Part shown: piece by piece, positions 30,776 through 43,741 of the stretch | Position numbering within the stretch: the stretch's first letter is position 1 | Layout: every line of letters begins with the position of its first letter | Origin: Kingdonia uniflora | Lineage: Eukaryota > Streptophyta > Magnoliopsida > Ranunculales > Circaeasteraceae | Reading direction: 5' to 3' | NCBI GenBank assembly: GCA_014058105.1 | Contig: JACGCM010002300.1 | Coordinates: forward strand, 248,001 to 312,000 | DNA: 64,000 nt | Position numbers and translations under genes: made by a program | The notes under the pieces: generated by a model | Told to the model about the DNA's origin: nothing | What the model saw: the letters and a program-made list of their open reading frames with translations, nothing else | The model's database searches: none

Positions 30776-32012
30776 TTACCTTGGCATATTACAGTTTGAC
30801 TGGGTTGAAGAATTCTGACCTTGTCGTTTCCATTTAATGAGAAGATTGGAGCTTAAAAGTAAGGACAGTAGTTGGACAACTTTATAAATGATCAAAGATA
30901 AACCCGTTTCGAGCTGACCAGATATCACAGCTAGCACATCCACAAATAAACCAAAGAACTAGGCCAGGATTGAGAGGCAAAAATGGATCCAAACTAAATA
31001 TTTACAGCAAAGGGACATTTGAAACAGCATACATGATATTATCTGAGGCATAATTTCAAATAGAGCATTAAACATTCGCAATCACATGATTATCACAGAG
31101 CTTAAGCTTTCTATGTAATCTTCCGCTATTATGAATCTGTGATTTGGTTCAACTTATTCGCCTCACTAATACCCGCCTCTCAATCCTTCTCAACTGAGCG
31201 TGCCATTATACACAAGACAAGGTTTCCCTTTATTATGCCAAGATTCTGATTCATGAAATTGAAAAACTGCACACGAAGTTTGCTAGTGCCCAGAAGAGAC
31301 AGCGAGCAGCAGCAGGGAAACCTTGTCATGGTTACGCTGGTCAATATTTAGTTCTTCATTCAACTAATTTTCTTCTCCTATTTCAGATCCTGTATATGTT
31401 GAAGGCAAGAACCCTGCAATGTATTATGAAGAAAACTCTGGGATAGGATGTAGAACCATGTAGTGGATCAGTAACTCGGCTCCCATCAAACATTAATTAC
31501 AGAAGGTATAAAACAGGACATGTGGGTTAAGAGACAATGTTGAAAGAAAAAAAGTCATACAGAGGTTTTGCATCATCATAATCACCCAAATCTCAGCTAC
31601 ACATTTCTTATTTAACCAACAAACACTGTATAAGGTGTACTCAAGTAATATAGATCCGGCATACTTCTCTGTAGAAGGGTTTCATCTGCTGTGAAGAGCA
31701 AGTGAGCATGGACATATTCACCATCTTTATCCTCAGATAAACGACCAATATGACCTGAAAGAACCAAAGGGAAGACACAGAACAGCCGTGACTATGACCG
31801 TGTAACAAGAACATCCAATTTTCCATTACTATGCAATTTGGGCGTTGCACACTGACACTTCCAGGCAGGTCATACACTGAGACGATTATGCCTTTGTTAC
31901 ATAGCTTCTGACACATGATAGAATCCCACTTAATATGATAACCTCAAAAAGACGTCCATCTTAATAATAAGTTTTCACGTTTTCAGAAAGCGCAGACCAT
32001 TTTAATCATATA

Positions 32013-32170
32013 CTAGGTAACAACGACACTTCACTTTAAAAAAAGAAAACATGTCTGATACTCGGACATGTCCAACACTATTTGCAAGGTACTTTTCAAT
32101 TTTCTGCCGCATCGGACACCCCATACCCGTGTCGCACACCGACACCCGTATCCGTGTCGTTGTTACCTAG
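32013..32170. mobile_element. MITE, hAT-like, 158 bp
   Basis: Perfect 17-base inverted ends CTAGGTAACAACGACAC. Flanked by an 8-bp duplication with one mismatch (ATCATATA at 32005-32012, ATTATATA at 32171-32178), which fits hAT. The interior contains CCGTGTCG/CGACACCC palindromes and no coding capacity. Confidence 0.75.
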
Positions 32171-32550
32171 ATTATATAGCATACACTAAGGAAGAGAAGA
32201 CAAACCCTTAGGGTAAGTTTGGCTCGTGATAAAGATTGAAGATAGTCCAAAATGAAATACCTGAATTTATTATTTCTTCGGTAATGGAAAAATGAATAGT
32301 AAATGATTGTCATACTTGTAACAAATAAAATATTTTTTCCGGCTTCTTTATTTAGCACTATCACATAAGATGTATTTGTTATTTACTAATAGGCTATATG
32401 TTAGGTACTCTAAAAGGAAGGAAGTTTGAAGGAAAGGCTGTGTTGTATAATTTCATGCCATGATTTACTGAGCTTATTTTGCTCCCCATGGTGTTTTAAA
32501 ATTTTATTCTAAGATGGTATAAGTCATTGATTGTTGTCATTTATTGAGTT

Positions 32551-32567
32551 TTTTTTTTTTTTTTTCC
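32551..32567. repeat. Poly-T run
   Basis: Seventeen T, followed by three TTTTCCAT(T) repeats. This could be the A-tail of a minus-strand retroposon, but no body is recognisable. Confidence 0.5.
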
Positions 32568-32695
32568 ATTTTCCATTTTCCATTTTCTTTTGTACATTTG
32601 TTTTCCTTTATTAAGTATAAAAGAGGTCCACCAAATGTATCATCTAATGACGTACTTCTGCGCAACTAATCCAACTCAAACTCGATGCCTTTAAT

Positions 32696-32763
32696 GATCA
32701 AATACCCCTTCCTTTCCATGAACTTACCAGATCAAATACCCCTCCCTTTCCCTGAACTTACCA
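32696..32763. repeat. Tandem duplication, 2 x 34 bp
   Basis: GATCAAATACCCC(T)TCCCTTTCC(A/C)TGAACTTACCA occurs twice in a row with two or three differences, in host intergenic DNA. Confidence 0.8.
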
Positions 32764-34380
32764 GTTACAACTCTACCGCATAAGCTGTCTCCTGTTCCAG
32801 ATCTTCACATCCACTCCAGCAGAAAAGTGATTTTTGTCAACGTTTTCTCCCTTAAACAATTAATACCTGAATGAGCTATTTTTATCGTACCCTGACATCA
32901 ACTTTGTTACACTATCGGGATGGTGAACGAATAGATGAAGCATATGAACTGTGAGAAGGTAAATCCCCATACAAAATGAAAATGAACAGAGACAGGGCCA
33001 CAAGTAATTTTGTTCCAAACCTTGTCAATCAGCTTTATTTAAGACCACCACAAACTGTGGTTACGCCTAAGTTATCTCCGTTTCACTCATTTCTAATCAC
33101 ATCTTTCCTAGTCTTCTGCTCATCCTCATTAACAGATAATTATTGCTACGCTTGTCAACATTTTCTTGGTTCCCCAAGATTCGTCCCCATAGAGCATGGG
33201 CAGTATTACTACTCTCTACTTGACATCTTCACCTAACTATCTTTCTCACTGAAAATGTCGACTGGTGAGACCCTTATGTAAGTCACGGCACTTACCATAG
33301 AGATACACAAATCAGAAATGATAAAAGGATAGAAGCAAGAGATAAAAAAAATTACTCACTAAACTCTTCCATATCAATGAGGGGACTAGGCTCGTCTTGT
33401 AAATGTATGCAGAAAGGGCATTGCCTACGATACTATACATGATCCGTCCATCTTCTTCTACATTTCTCCTGCAGAAAAATCTACTCAATCCTAACCAATG
33501 ACTTAATGAAGTGGCAATTATCCCATATTGACCCCCAGCTCACCTCATTCATTATTTTGATTTTCTTTTAAGTAGCAGAAGCAAAGTTCTACATCGTTAT
33601 CATGGTGGACTGGTGGTCAAGTTTTCGCATTCCCCTGTCACCTATACAGAAAACCTTACACACTATTCTGAGCAAAAAAATCAATTTTCAGCCTGGTTAG
33701 TTTATATTTCCAGTGAAACAATCTCTCTAACTAATAATTAGTTCATTGCTCTATGTCAATATAAGCTAAAGGCACCCCCTCAAACCCCCACCTTGGATAC
33801 CACTCCTAAGATGCATTTTTTGAGCTTAAACTTGTTTGTTCCGTCTATCCCTTCCTCTCTTCTCTTCTACAGCTCTATTGCATTTTTCTCCCTCTCCCAC
33901 TCTCTTTTCTGTCAACACTCTACCTTGAACACAAATGGGAACATTCACTGATAACAGCATAAACATGTAGCACCTAGAACGACTGCCCGTACAGTCACAT
34001 GGAGTGAAGTGAAACAACCACAGTTACGCAAGACAATAAAAGCACCCATACAACATAATTTGCGGGACAACACTCCTATAAATAACCCTTACAAAAGAGA
34101 AGCCTACTGTATACAGTTTATCCACTATAACCACAACAAACATCGATAAAGCTCATATGCTATATAAACCGATATTTTTAGCCAAAAAACTTAACTCATA
34201 TCCTATTTACAAGCCTAATGCAAAATATGGAACCAACTTGCAAGAAATCAAAATTAGTAAAAAAAAATGATTTCGCAGAATTTCAAATTAAACACATAAC
34301 TAGTGAAATACAACAGTAAAATTGGTACCATACAAATCTCTCAAGTGTTCCTTGTACTTCTTCATCTCCGCTAATCGAAT

Positions 34381-34740
34381 CTAAATCAACCCTTTATTCC
34401 TGTAGAAAAAAAAGCACCCAATTACTCAATTTCAAAACTTTCTTATACATCAATTAAAACTTAAAATTCAGAAAAATGAATGGCACACCTACGTCTGTTT
34501 GGAGTAAGATGAAGAAGAGGGGACACGTTTGTTTCGCAACATCATGTATCCGAGGGGTAAAACGACTCCAATCATCATGATCGCTGCTCCTATAATGTAT
34601 CGAAATGGGCTTGGTTGTTCTACCTCTAGTAATCTCCTGAACTGTAACGCACAATCATGATTTGGTCGATTTGATCAGTAAATGAAACCCTAGATTTCTG
34701 ATCTTGAGAGAGAGAGAGAGAGAGAGAGACTTACCGGCAT
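34381..34740 (-). CDS. Conserved plant small single-pass membrane protein (57 aa)
   Basis: Three coding exons on the minus strand: 34740-34735 (ATG CCG), 34641-34493 and 34399-34381, joined by GT-AG introns (donors GTAAGT and GTAGGT) with continuous phase. The protein starts MPFRRLLEVEQPSPFRY, has a hydrophobic segment IIGAAIMMIGVVLPLGYMM (about residues 18-36) and a short basic, serine-rich tail (LRNKRVPSSSSYSKQTNKGLI). Reading straight through the second donor gives an apparent TAG after SKQT; splicing adds NKGLI, which is how I recall relatives ending. Upstream lies a 24-base GA microsatellite in intron 1. Short proteins of this form occur across flowering plants without a known function. 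Topology predicts a small membrane anchor; cell location is not shown by the sequence. Confidence 0.78.
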
Positions 34741-34920
34741 TTTTTGTTTGAGAGAGGGAGATTTGGGGGTAAGATATCAGTGAGATGGTCTTCGAGTCTT
34801 CAACTTCTGGAGTTTGATTTCGAATTTTTTTCCCTTTTTCCAGTTTTGGGACATTTTTTTTTTCTTATTTCGAAATTGGCCGAAAAACTACAAAAATGGG
34901 TGAAACGGCCTTTAAGATAA

Positions 34921-35225
34921 GAGCATCTCCATCTCCATCTCCATCTCCATCTCCAAAGGCTTGATTTTTAACGCTTATTTTTCAAGCATTTGAGTGAGTT
35001 CTTTCGACAATACACACATAAGCATTATGATGAGTTCCATGGTTATAATTAAAAGAAAGAGATGGGCTCCAAAGGTTTATGCGCCTGAGAACGAAATGTT
35101 TCAGGAACATAAACCTTAGGCGACCCAGTGAATTCAAGCATTGAGGCTATTGATGGATGCCTCAAACCTGAATAATCATACGTGACATGTGTGTTTTTCA
35201 AGTATTGAGGCTACTAATGACGCTC
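34921..35225. mobile_element. Harbinger/Tourist-like MITE, 305 bp
   Basis: Begins GAGCATCTCC and ends GACGCTC, flanked by TAA at 34918-34920 and 35226-35228, the target preference of PIF/Harbinger. The first bases match the terminal repeats of the elements at 5155 and 12193. Inside the left end is a (CATCTC)n expansion at 34924-34954. About 180 bases upstream of the membrane-protein start codon, so probably next to or in its promoter. Confidence 0.6.
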
Positions 35226-35540
35226 TAAGAGGAAGTAAAGGTCTAATATAAAAACTAGTCGGGGAATGAGTTCCCATACACTAAAAAATGGGACACTCAA
35301 GGCTCTCAAAAGGAACCACTCATCCCTATTAGATGAGTGACTCTTATAATTGGGAGATACTATAACAAGAAATGAGGTGGAAATCATTATATTATGTATC
35401 AATGAGGTGGGGCCCTTTTTTGCTCTCTACTCTATTATTGCATTTCAAAATCGAAACTCTACCTCTCTCCCTTAAATCATTGACTCCCTCTCTCTCTCTC
35501 TCTCTCTCTCCACCCATCCTAATCATTGATGTTTTTCGTA

Positions 35541-38500
35541 GTATTATCCTTGATGCCACAGTTCGAGAAATGGTTGAGGGAGATCGTTCTGGACAAGCTT
35601 GTCGAAGAGGACGAGAGGGCAGCAGGTGGGGAAATAATTCCATGTGGTGAACCGAATCATCCTGGTTGTTTTAAATGCAACTATATTTAAATGTATGTGT
35701 GTGGTGTCAGTTCGATTTAGTTGAATAAAAGATTTTCTGCATGATTTAGTATGCTGTAACTTGCAATTGTATTCTTATTCTCATAAAACCCCAACTTTAT
35801 ATGATAAGAACGAATGTATCTTCAAACTATATTATATGAGTCTTCTTAATTCGTGTCGTATATAGTATCATTTTTTATATGTAACAACTATTTTTTTGAA
35901 GACAACTGTTGAATATTTTGAATTTTAAATTGTTGTTTTGTGAACTGATAAATAAGATGGTTTGGAATAGTACGAATGTCTGAGGGAAAGAACAGTGAGT
36001 AGTCATACATCGTGTATGGTAGATTTTCTTGGGAAGTAGGAGTGAAATTAATTATTGGCTGACGTGAAAAGAAGAAGTGATGACAGAACTCGTTATCCCA
36101 AAAGCAATGATGAAACTGGGCAGCAAAAGGATGTCTTTGTTCAGAAGGCAGGGGTGGTTGACACATGTATCAAAGAGTCATCGTTTCAAAAATCGAGAGA
36201 GAGTATAAAAACTTGTCTCTTTTTTCCCAATGGGCATTCTGCAACTTTAGAGAGAGAAAATATTGTGGAGAAATGAAGGTCCAGAGATAGAGGGAAAATA
36301 TCTTGTTTATGAGAATCTACCATAATCTTTGATAAAAAGTTGTGGTGGTCATACCTTTCTTAAAGAACAACGCAAACGGAGAGTTATTTCTAAACTTTTT
36401 GTAAAAGCAGAGGATTGCGGTTCTTCTAGTACAAATTAGTATATTTTCTTATGAATTTTTGATTGTGTAGTATAAATTATGCATTTTTACTTCTTTGTAT
36501 GCAAAGTTCTGTGTTTTTTTTACTGTTAGCTGGGATTTTAGGAGGGATTTGGGAATTTTTGTTCTCAAATTGAGTGTTGTATGGTTTTATAGTTGGGGAA
36601 TTTATGAGTGGGCTACTGTAGATTTGGGGGTTTTGCCTTCCAACTTGTCTATAATCTTGCTAGTTAACTGTGTATGTGGGAAATTTGGGGTATGTTTCTG
36701 TAAAGTTGGGGTGGTTTTCATTTGAGGGGAATATGGGGAACTGCTTGGGAACATTTCTTAAAAATTTAAATGAAAATGAGGAAAAAACTTTTTGTTGGGG
36801 TAATTGAGTAATCAGGGAACCAAAATCTGTAGGACTGTTTTATCTGTTTTGTAATTATGGACTTAATCTGTTAATACGGGCCATTGAGAGAGATTTAACG
36901 AACGCCCATTTTTTTAATTGTAGGCCAAGTATGTGTACTAAGAACTTAAGTCATAGGAGTAAATTTGTAGTTTCAACGAGCTCTGAAGAAACATTTTTTC
37001 GTCTGGGCGATACGACAATTGTAATAATATGGATGTGGTTACAGACAGTAGGGAAGTATTAATTGGTGTGGTAGAAAATGTGTATGTTCAGGTCGAACAT
37101 AAAGTGTTGGAGGCCATTAGGAGGGTGGAGAGGGTTAATGAGACATAATTTTCCATATATCCGGAGGGAGAAGATATTTGAAAATAGTTCTTGAGATGTA
37201 AAAAGAAACTAAAAGGGAAATGGGGGGTAATATATAATGGAAGAAAGTTTATGCTTTAGGGAGGTTTTCCCAGTAGAGGGAGGAAAAATGTGTTATCAAG
37301 TTCTTGGCCTCGAACTATTTAGGAAGGATAGGGAAATCCAGAACGATGTGACCATAAAGTACTATACCGGATCCATGGAGGTTTATCCGAATGATGGTTT
37401 TTTATGTTATACCAATCAATTGGTATATGGCTTCAGAGTACCGCTGACCTACTTTCAAAAAGGGATCATGAATCTGTTACACTGCTACCCAGTACAGCTT
37501 AATGGTAATGTGTACGAGATGATGAAGGTCTGAGAGATCTTAAATAAGAGGTGAAGAACGAGTGGTGTTGAGAAGCAGTTCATTGCTGCTGACGTCATGA
37601 AATTTTTTAAGATGAAGTATCTGAAGGCCGATAAGAGTTGTAATATGTATAGTGATTCTTCGAAACTGAAGTTTTTTTTACTTTGACTCTGCTAGTCGAT
37701 CATGGAGCGACCATCTTCTATTGGTTAGGGGCAATTGTATGCAGGTCCTAGATGAACCAATACTCGAGCTGAAATTTAAGTATTTTAATCCAAGTAACTG
37801 TCCATTGCTACCTTGAGTAAATGTATTTACATGTTCGAGCTCCGTATCATTTCTTGTTTTTCTTCTTGTAGGTCCTCAGGTTGTTGCTACTCCTGACGAT
37901 TCGAGTCTGTTTGACCGTGTAGCTTGAGAATAGAACGAGCTCAAAAAAGTTCGAGTTGATTTGAATATCTGGAGGGACAAAAGGGAAAATTGAAAGATTC
38001 CCAAAGTCTAGCGTGCTAACCAGAGACGAGCGATGGCTAGACGAGAGGAGAATCTCAACAAAAAGAGTTCCTTATCGAACACTGGTAACTTTGACCTCCC
38101 TTTTGTTCCTGATTTGGTGGATATTCCACTGCCTAAGTCTTTAGGTGCTAACAAAAAAAATTATCGGTTAAAAGAGTCAAGCCAGGAGCTTCCGCGAAAT
38201 AATAAAGCGGTTCCACCGGTGTTTGAAGGTTTAACTTTGCCTGTTCTGGAAGGTACTGAAGATAGGGTTTCGAAGAAGCGTAAAGTCGGTGAGACAGATT
38301 CCAATAATGAGGATGAGTCTGTTCTGGCCAGACAAAAAACCCATGAGCTTGAAAGAAGTGATTGAACTCAATCTGACGTTGTGGCAAATCTCAGAGCGGT
38401 GGAGAGTCGCCGTTTTCGTCATGCTGAAAATGACCCAGAGAAATTTGAGAAAATTTTCCAAGAGCAGGTTACACAAGTAAAGCTGGATTTTGACCTATTT

Positions 38501-40246
38501 ATGTATTTTGATACCGTTATGTATTACTATTTCTGAATTGAGTTGTTTTTGCAGCTGTTTATGGAAGTGAAGGACTCGTCTCAGTTTCTCTTGAAGAGAA
38601 ATAAAGAACATCTCGAGCTCTCCCACAAGGTCGATGCTCAAATTGAAGAAAATGTCTAGTTAAAGGCCCAATTGAATAGGTTGACTGTTGAGTTTGAGAA
38701 AGGGAAGGAGAGAGATGTGGAGGAAGCTAAAGTAGCCGTTAGGTTGGAGTTGCAGACTCAGTTTTTGAAGTGCCAGAAGTTCATGGAGAAGGCGGTGGAG
38801 ACGATTAAGGTTAGGCGAAATAATATGATCCAATCTTACTACTATTTTGGCCTATCAGAGGACGACATCAAGCTCGGATTCACTGGCAAGTAACAAGACA
38901 TCGTTTCCCTTCTAGTAGTGTTCCTCCAGTTCCTATCACCATTACTGATAAAGTGGCTCCACAAAAGGTAGGGCTCACCAAAGGTTGCTAGGCATGCCCT
39001 TTTTATGAATTCGATCTGTGAAGATTTTTAATTTTAATTATCGATCTGCTATGGGAAGTTGAATATTTATGTTGGAAGACTGTAGATTTTTGATAAAAAT
39101 AACTTATTTGAAAGTTGAGTTTTAATTTTGTGAATAATATAATTTTTTTAATATGTGTAGGATGTAGAGCGGTTGAGGGTGACTGTAGATAGTCTGCAGA
39201 TGGCATTGAATAGGGCTAGAAACTCTGTAAGTTGCACTCATCATGTAATAACTCAAACTAAATATGAAAGAAGACATTATAAATCTTTGTCAGAGAAGAA
39301 CTTTAAAGAATTGCATGAGCTTCAAGGTAGATATGCCAAGATAAAAATATATCGAGATGAGTCTATTAGGAAAGAAGAAGAGAGGTTTAGGGTGCTTAGA
39401 AAAATGTTAAACAAGGTTCCCTTAACACTGTATTTTGTGGCCAAAGTTGATAGTGAGCGAAGATTAAATGATGCTTATATACACATACTAAAAGAGAGGG
39501 GTGTGGTACCAAATCCAACTCGAGTTCAATATTTAGCGCAAGAAGAAAGAAATCACCATAGCACAGAGGTAAAAAAATGCTCAGCTCGAGATAGTGTTTA
39601 TATTATTTATAGGACCTAGTGATATAGGGCTGCGTATGTAGGTTCCTAAACCAACTTCTTTGGTCTTTTTCAGGGTCAGAGAGCGATGAGAATATTGTTT
39701 TTCAAAATAAATAAAGAACAAAAAAAATGCACAAGCCAATTTAGAGAGTGAGCTTAAAAAGGTGCAAGAAACTTTAAATCAATGTACCGAAATGAACGTT
39801 CGACATGTCGCTCGAGTGGCAAAGGAAATAGCACTAAGAAAGAAAGATGAAGAGAAGTTGAAGACTTTAGAGACATCACAAAAACAAACTCGTGATCGGT
39901 TATACGATACAAATAAGAGGATAAAGAAATATTTGTATCCTACGCGTGAAACGGTTGTTGCTAAAGATGAGCATGAGTAATATGTAGAAGCATTGATTAG
40001 CTTTTATGGTAGTGAATTGGACAGAGTGGAGAACGAATTCCAAAAGTATGCATGATTGTGGAAAATGCAGAAGAAGAAAATCTTTGGATTTTAAAAGATG
40101 AGAATGCAAATGGGTCTAATCGTTCTGATGTTCCAACTCCTATATCTATGGGAGATTGGTCAGATGATGAAGAGGCCAAGGGTCTAATGCCACATTATCG
40201 TCAAGCACGTTGTGAAGAGGATATTATAAACTTTCGTTCAACATGA
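35541..40246 (+). pseudogene. Antisense gene of gypsy D
   Basis: Same order of pieces as in element A. LDKLVEEDERAAGGEIIPCG and EPNHPGCFKCNYI (35560-35690), CTKNLSHRSKFVV (about 36930), then the Transposase_28-like domain with GFLCYTNQLVYGFRVPLTYF and LLHCYPVQLNGNVYE (37237-37533). The coiled-coil and acidic parts run 38033-40246 (MGDWSDDEEAKGLMP at the end). Two dozen or so stops and shifts scatter through it. The N-terminal MVxTRSQ exons were lost with the 3' LTR. Its close match to A shows that the antisense gene travels with this retrotransposon family. Confidence 0.62.
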
Positions 40247-40609
40247 ACCGGTCATGTGGCTAGCTCCTCTAGATGAGGGAAGAAGAAAACGTCTTCTCAA
40301 CATTCCACGAAGGGGAGAAAAAAATGTCTTCTCAATATTCCACGAAGGGGAGAAAAAAATAATTTAAACGCATACTCAGATTTTTTAGAGATATTTTGTT
40401 GACTGTGTGTTGTAATATAGTAGACTGAATTATCTATTCAAATGCATAGTAGATATGTGCTTTTTATTATTAGTAAATGGTTTGTATTTAGACTAGATAC
40501 GTGCGTCGGTCAAACACAAGTATTTCATTAATGTAAGAGCAACGTACATAGAAATGGAGAATGATTCTTACTTTTGGAATGTAAATATATGAATAAAAAC
40601 TTGAACTAT

Positions 40610-41386
40610 AAAATGTTCTCATCGGTGATATGTTTTCAACCCCTTGGATTCCAGAGGTTTGGAATTCAAACTCCTTCTGTGATTAGATCGTAAGAACTGA
40701 GGGTACTTTTACCGATAACAATGAACGGTCCTTCCCAAATCTCCGTAGGCTTCCCCGCATTTGATTCCTTCATGTGTTTGGGTATTTCCTGTAGAACGTG
40801 GTCTTGAATGTCAAATTCTTTGTTACAAACTCTTTCATTATAAGACTTGGCCAATGCATGATACAATTTTCCAAGATTCACAATTGTTTGGTCTCTTATT
40901 TCATCAATCTACTTCATATTGCATGCTAACTGAAACTTGCTTTATTCATCCGCCTTTTCGTGATCGCGTATAAGGTAATAATATTCAGTCGGGATAACAA
41001 CTTCAGTTCTATAGGCAAAAAGGAAAGGAGTACAACCCATAGATACCCAGGGTGTTGTTCGATACTCCCACAATACATGTGGTAATCCCTTAATCTAATT
41101 TCTTTTCTTATATTTCAAACGCTTTTTTATCCCATCAATTATCGTCTTGTTGGTGATTTCATCTTGACCGTTCTCTTATGGGTAATAAGGGTTGAAGGAG
41201 AATGAATGACATTATGCTTATTGAGAAATTCGATCACCTTTTTACCAATGAACTATTGCCCATTATCAATTCTGATAAGATATGGGCAACCAAACCTTGT
41301 GATAATATTTTCCCATATAAACTTGATTACCTCATTTCTCAAGTTTGACATAAAGGGACTGCTTCTACTCATTTGGTAAAGTAATT
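40610..41386 (-). pseudogene. Integrase C-terminal part of gypsy D pol
   Basis: Minus-strand open stretch 40881-40666 with HALAKSYNERVCNKEFDIQD and EIWEGPFIVI, the integrase tail; beyond it the core in broken frames (41000-41386). The reading continues at 55767 on the other side of gypsy C, at the point equivalent to A's 24840. Confidence 0.75.
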
Positions 41387-41954
41387 TATAGGGACTTATC
41401 CCTCGATCTCACTCGAAGTCGAGCTCACCCAGTTCGAATTACCTTCACCTCAGGCTCACGCAATTTTAAACACTCCAGTCAACATCCCAACTAGTCCTAC
41501 GAACTGCTCAAGAACGTAGACCGAACTAAACTCGAAAAACATTATTCAGTCAAAGACACCTGTCTTCATTGAACTCGTCAGTTATCCAGTCAACTGCCAC
41601 TAACCACATTATTTGAAAAATGTGCTCTAACACGATGAAGAGCTATGGGGAAGGCCTATATAAAGCAAAAGTTCCAAAAGAGACAAAGACCAAAAAATTA
41701 CACAAACTTCTTATTTATGAGATTCATAGCATTTTTATATTTAGAGATCACTTGCAATAAAGATATCCGCCTCAAGCAATAAAGATACTTTCATAAAAAT
41801 CCTCCATTCGAGGTTGTGGTTTTTACCTATTCAGAGGTTTTCCACGCTAAAGCCACCTATTTAGTTCTTACTTTACATTAGAATATTATTACAGGTTCAT
41901 TGGTGTGATAGAGAATTCCTAACTATTTTGAGCTTACAGAATTTGGCTATTAGA
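41387..41954 (+). repeat. 5' LTR of gypsy C
   Basis: 568 bases with a clear TATA box (CCTATATAAA at 41655-41664) that is also present in the 3' LTR near 55466. The terminal TG is mutated to TA. Differences from the 3' LTR are scattered at roughly one in ten positions by eye. Confidence 0.92.
41655..41664 (+). promoter_or_regulatory. LTR TATA box of gypsy C
   Basis: CCTATATAAA within the 5' LTR, kept in the 3' LTR; the expected start of the genomic RNA is about 30 bases downstream. Confidence 0.6.
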
Positions 41955-41972
41955 TTTGGCGTCGTCTGTGAG
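41955..41972 (+). other. Primer-binding site of gypsy C
   Basis: TTTGGCGTCGTCTGTGAG directly after the 5' LTR; same form as the site of element A, with one change in TGGCGCC. Confidence 0.7.
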
Positions 41973-41977
41973 AAAGA

Positions 41978-43288
41978 TTGCATTTCCACGATATCTTAAG
42001 GAAGTCTTTCATTACAACTTTCAACTATGGTTTCTTCCAGACGATCGACCGCAGGAACTCAGCTCAAAATTTCTATAGAACCGTGGGACTGCTCACAGAG
42101 TTATGGGCGAATCTTCACGTCGAGACAGAGAAACTTGCCGAACTCAAACTTCAGTTAATAAAGGATCGAGAGCTTCGTGAAAATGAGCTCGATACAGAAT
42201 GATAGGCTCGTTTGACTGCTCTCAAATGACACGAGGATCAGATGATAACAATGCAGATTGCCCTCGAGGCTCTGCAAAATACTTAGCAAGCTCCTCCAAC
42301 TAGAGGTCCCGATCAGCTTCCAGAGACCTCCCGCATTTTAGCAAAGGAAAGATTGGGACCTCGGGGAGTTGCCAGTAAAGCCATTTCCAGGAATCTATAA
42401 TATGGACTATAATCCTTCATCCATTTGGGGGGGGGGGGGAGTTCAATCAGAAGTCAGTCGAGGTCACCAGATTTCCATCTGCCAGGAGGAAGACCAACGA
42501 CCTTTACATCAAGTTCCAGTACGAGATCACTTGAGTGAAGGTACGGGAACTCATTATCCCCAGCCAGCACGTCCAGCGATTCAGCCTGCACGTCATTTTG
42601 TCACAAAATAACACATGGACCAACGGATTAAGGAGTTGATCAAAGCACAAGTTCTGAGTACTACCGGCGATACCACAAAGTTACAAGAAAGTCCGATTGC
42701 TAAAGAACTATTCGATATGGAGATACCGAAAGGTTTCTATACTCCCAAAATTCGTAAATACAAAGGTACTGACCTGAAGGAGCATATCAGCAATACCGTG
42801 ATTCATTGGGGTTATACTCCAATCTCAACCACATCTTCTGCCGCCTGTTCGCCGCAAGTCTGCAGGAGGAACCACTCCAATGGTTCCATTCTCTCCCTGA
42901 AGAATCCATTTACACATTTGATTAGCTGTAGAAGCAGTTCATCAAGATATAGGCTCACAATATAGATAAAGAGGAGAACTTGTATTCTCTTATCGGTCTT
43001 AAGCAGTCGTATGGAGAGAAGCTCGAAGACTTCTCAAAGAAATTCTTAGAGCTCGCGAGAAAAGTGGATAACCTCGACCAAAAAATAGCTGTCACCGGTT
43101 TCACCAATGCTCTTCGGCTCGACTGCAAGGCCAAAGAATACCTCTTCCTTAACAAACCTGAGACTCTAGAGGAGATGATCACCAAAGTCAACAGTTGCGT
43201 TGACTTGGAGAGGATGATGTCTGGGCAACAAAAGTCTACTAAATCTGTCCTCTTCACTAAAATTCCATCCACAAATCAAACCAACTAA
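41978..43288 (+). pseudogene. gag of gypsy C
   Basis: Open pieces in order: a coiled-coil N-terminus (42130-42202, ETEKLAELKLQLIKDREL); a middle part with SPIAKELFDMEIPKGF (42615-42800); and the gag core end at 42980-43288 (LIGLKQSYGEKLEDFSKKFL, KVDNLDQKI). A run of thirteen G at 42427-42439 disrupts the frame in the N-terminal third. Stops occur at several places, so the protein cannot be made. Confidence 0.82.
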
Positions 43289-43741
43289 CCCAAGGAGGTA
43301 CAGGGAGATCAGAAATGCACCAAGGGGAATACTGGATACCCTCGGAAAAGTGGCCCGCATATCAAACCCGTCCTCCGAAAGCTGAATATTCGAATCTCCA
43401 CAATCTTTCCATTGCTATTGAAGGATCCAATCTATCGCGTCTCACAACCGCTGGAGCCCATCGATAATTGACCATTCTGCCTGCATTATAAGGTAAATCA
43501 TCATGCTACTGACAATTTCTATTCTTTACAGCGGTTACTCGAATACATTTTTAAGAATGGACGGATGCTCGAATATATTGTCGATCTGAAGTCATACAAA
43601 GATTGCAATTATAAGAAGTAGCTCAAAGTTGTTCAGGTCAATGATAGTGCTGAGGAGAAGCATCTCTACTATATGCACCTCAACAACATGATCAAAATTA
43701 ATTAGATCAGCAATTCTAACAGATCAAAATGTAGGAGGCTA

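Larger units (their letters stand above)
30360..34380. other. Host intergenic DNA downstream of the small membrane-protein gene
   Basis: Apart from the RNase H fossil, the MITE, the T run and the 34-bp duplication, I find no supported gene here. The open frames are short and lack codon pattern or splice logic. Part of 33800-34380 may be a spliced 3' UTR of the membrane-protein gene. Confidence 0.5.

Noticed and set aside
34480..34495. TAG as the true end of the small membrane protein
   Set aside because: A GTAGGT donor two bases earlier and an acceptor at 34400 give the NKGLI ending that I recall in relatives.
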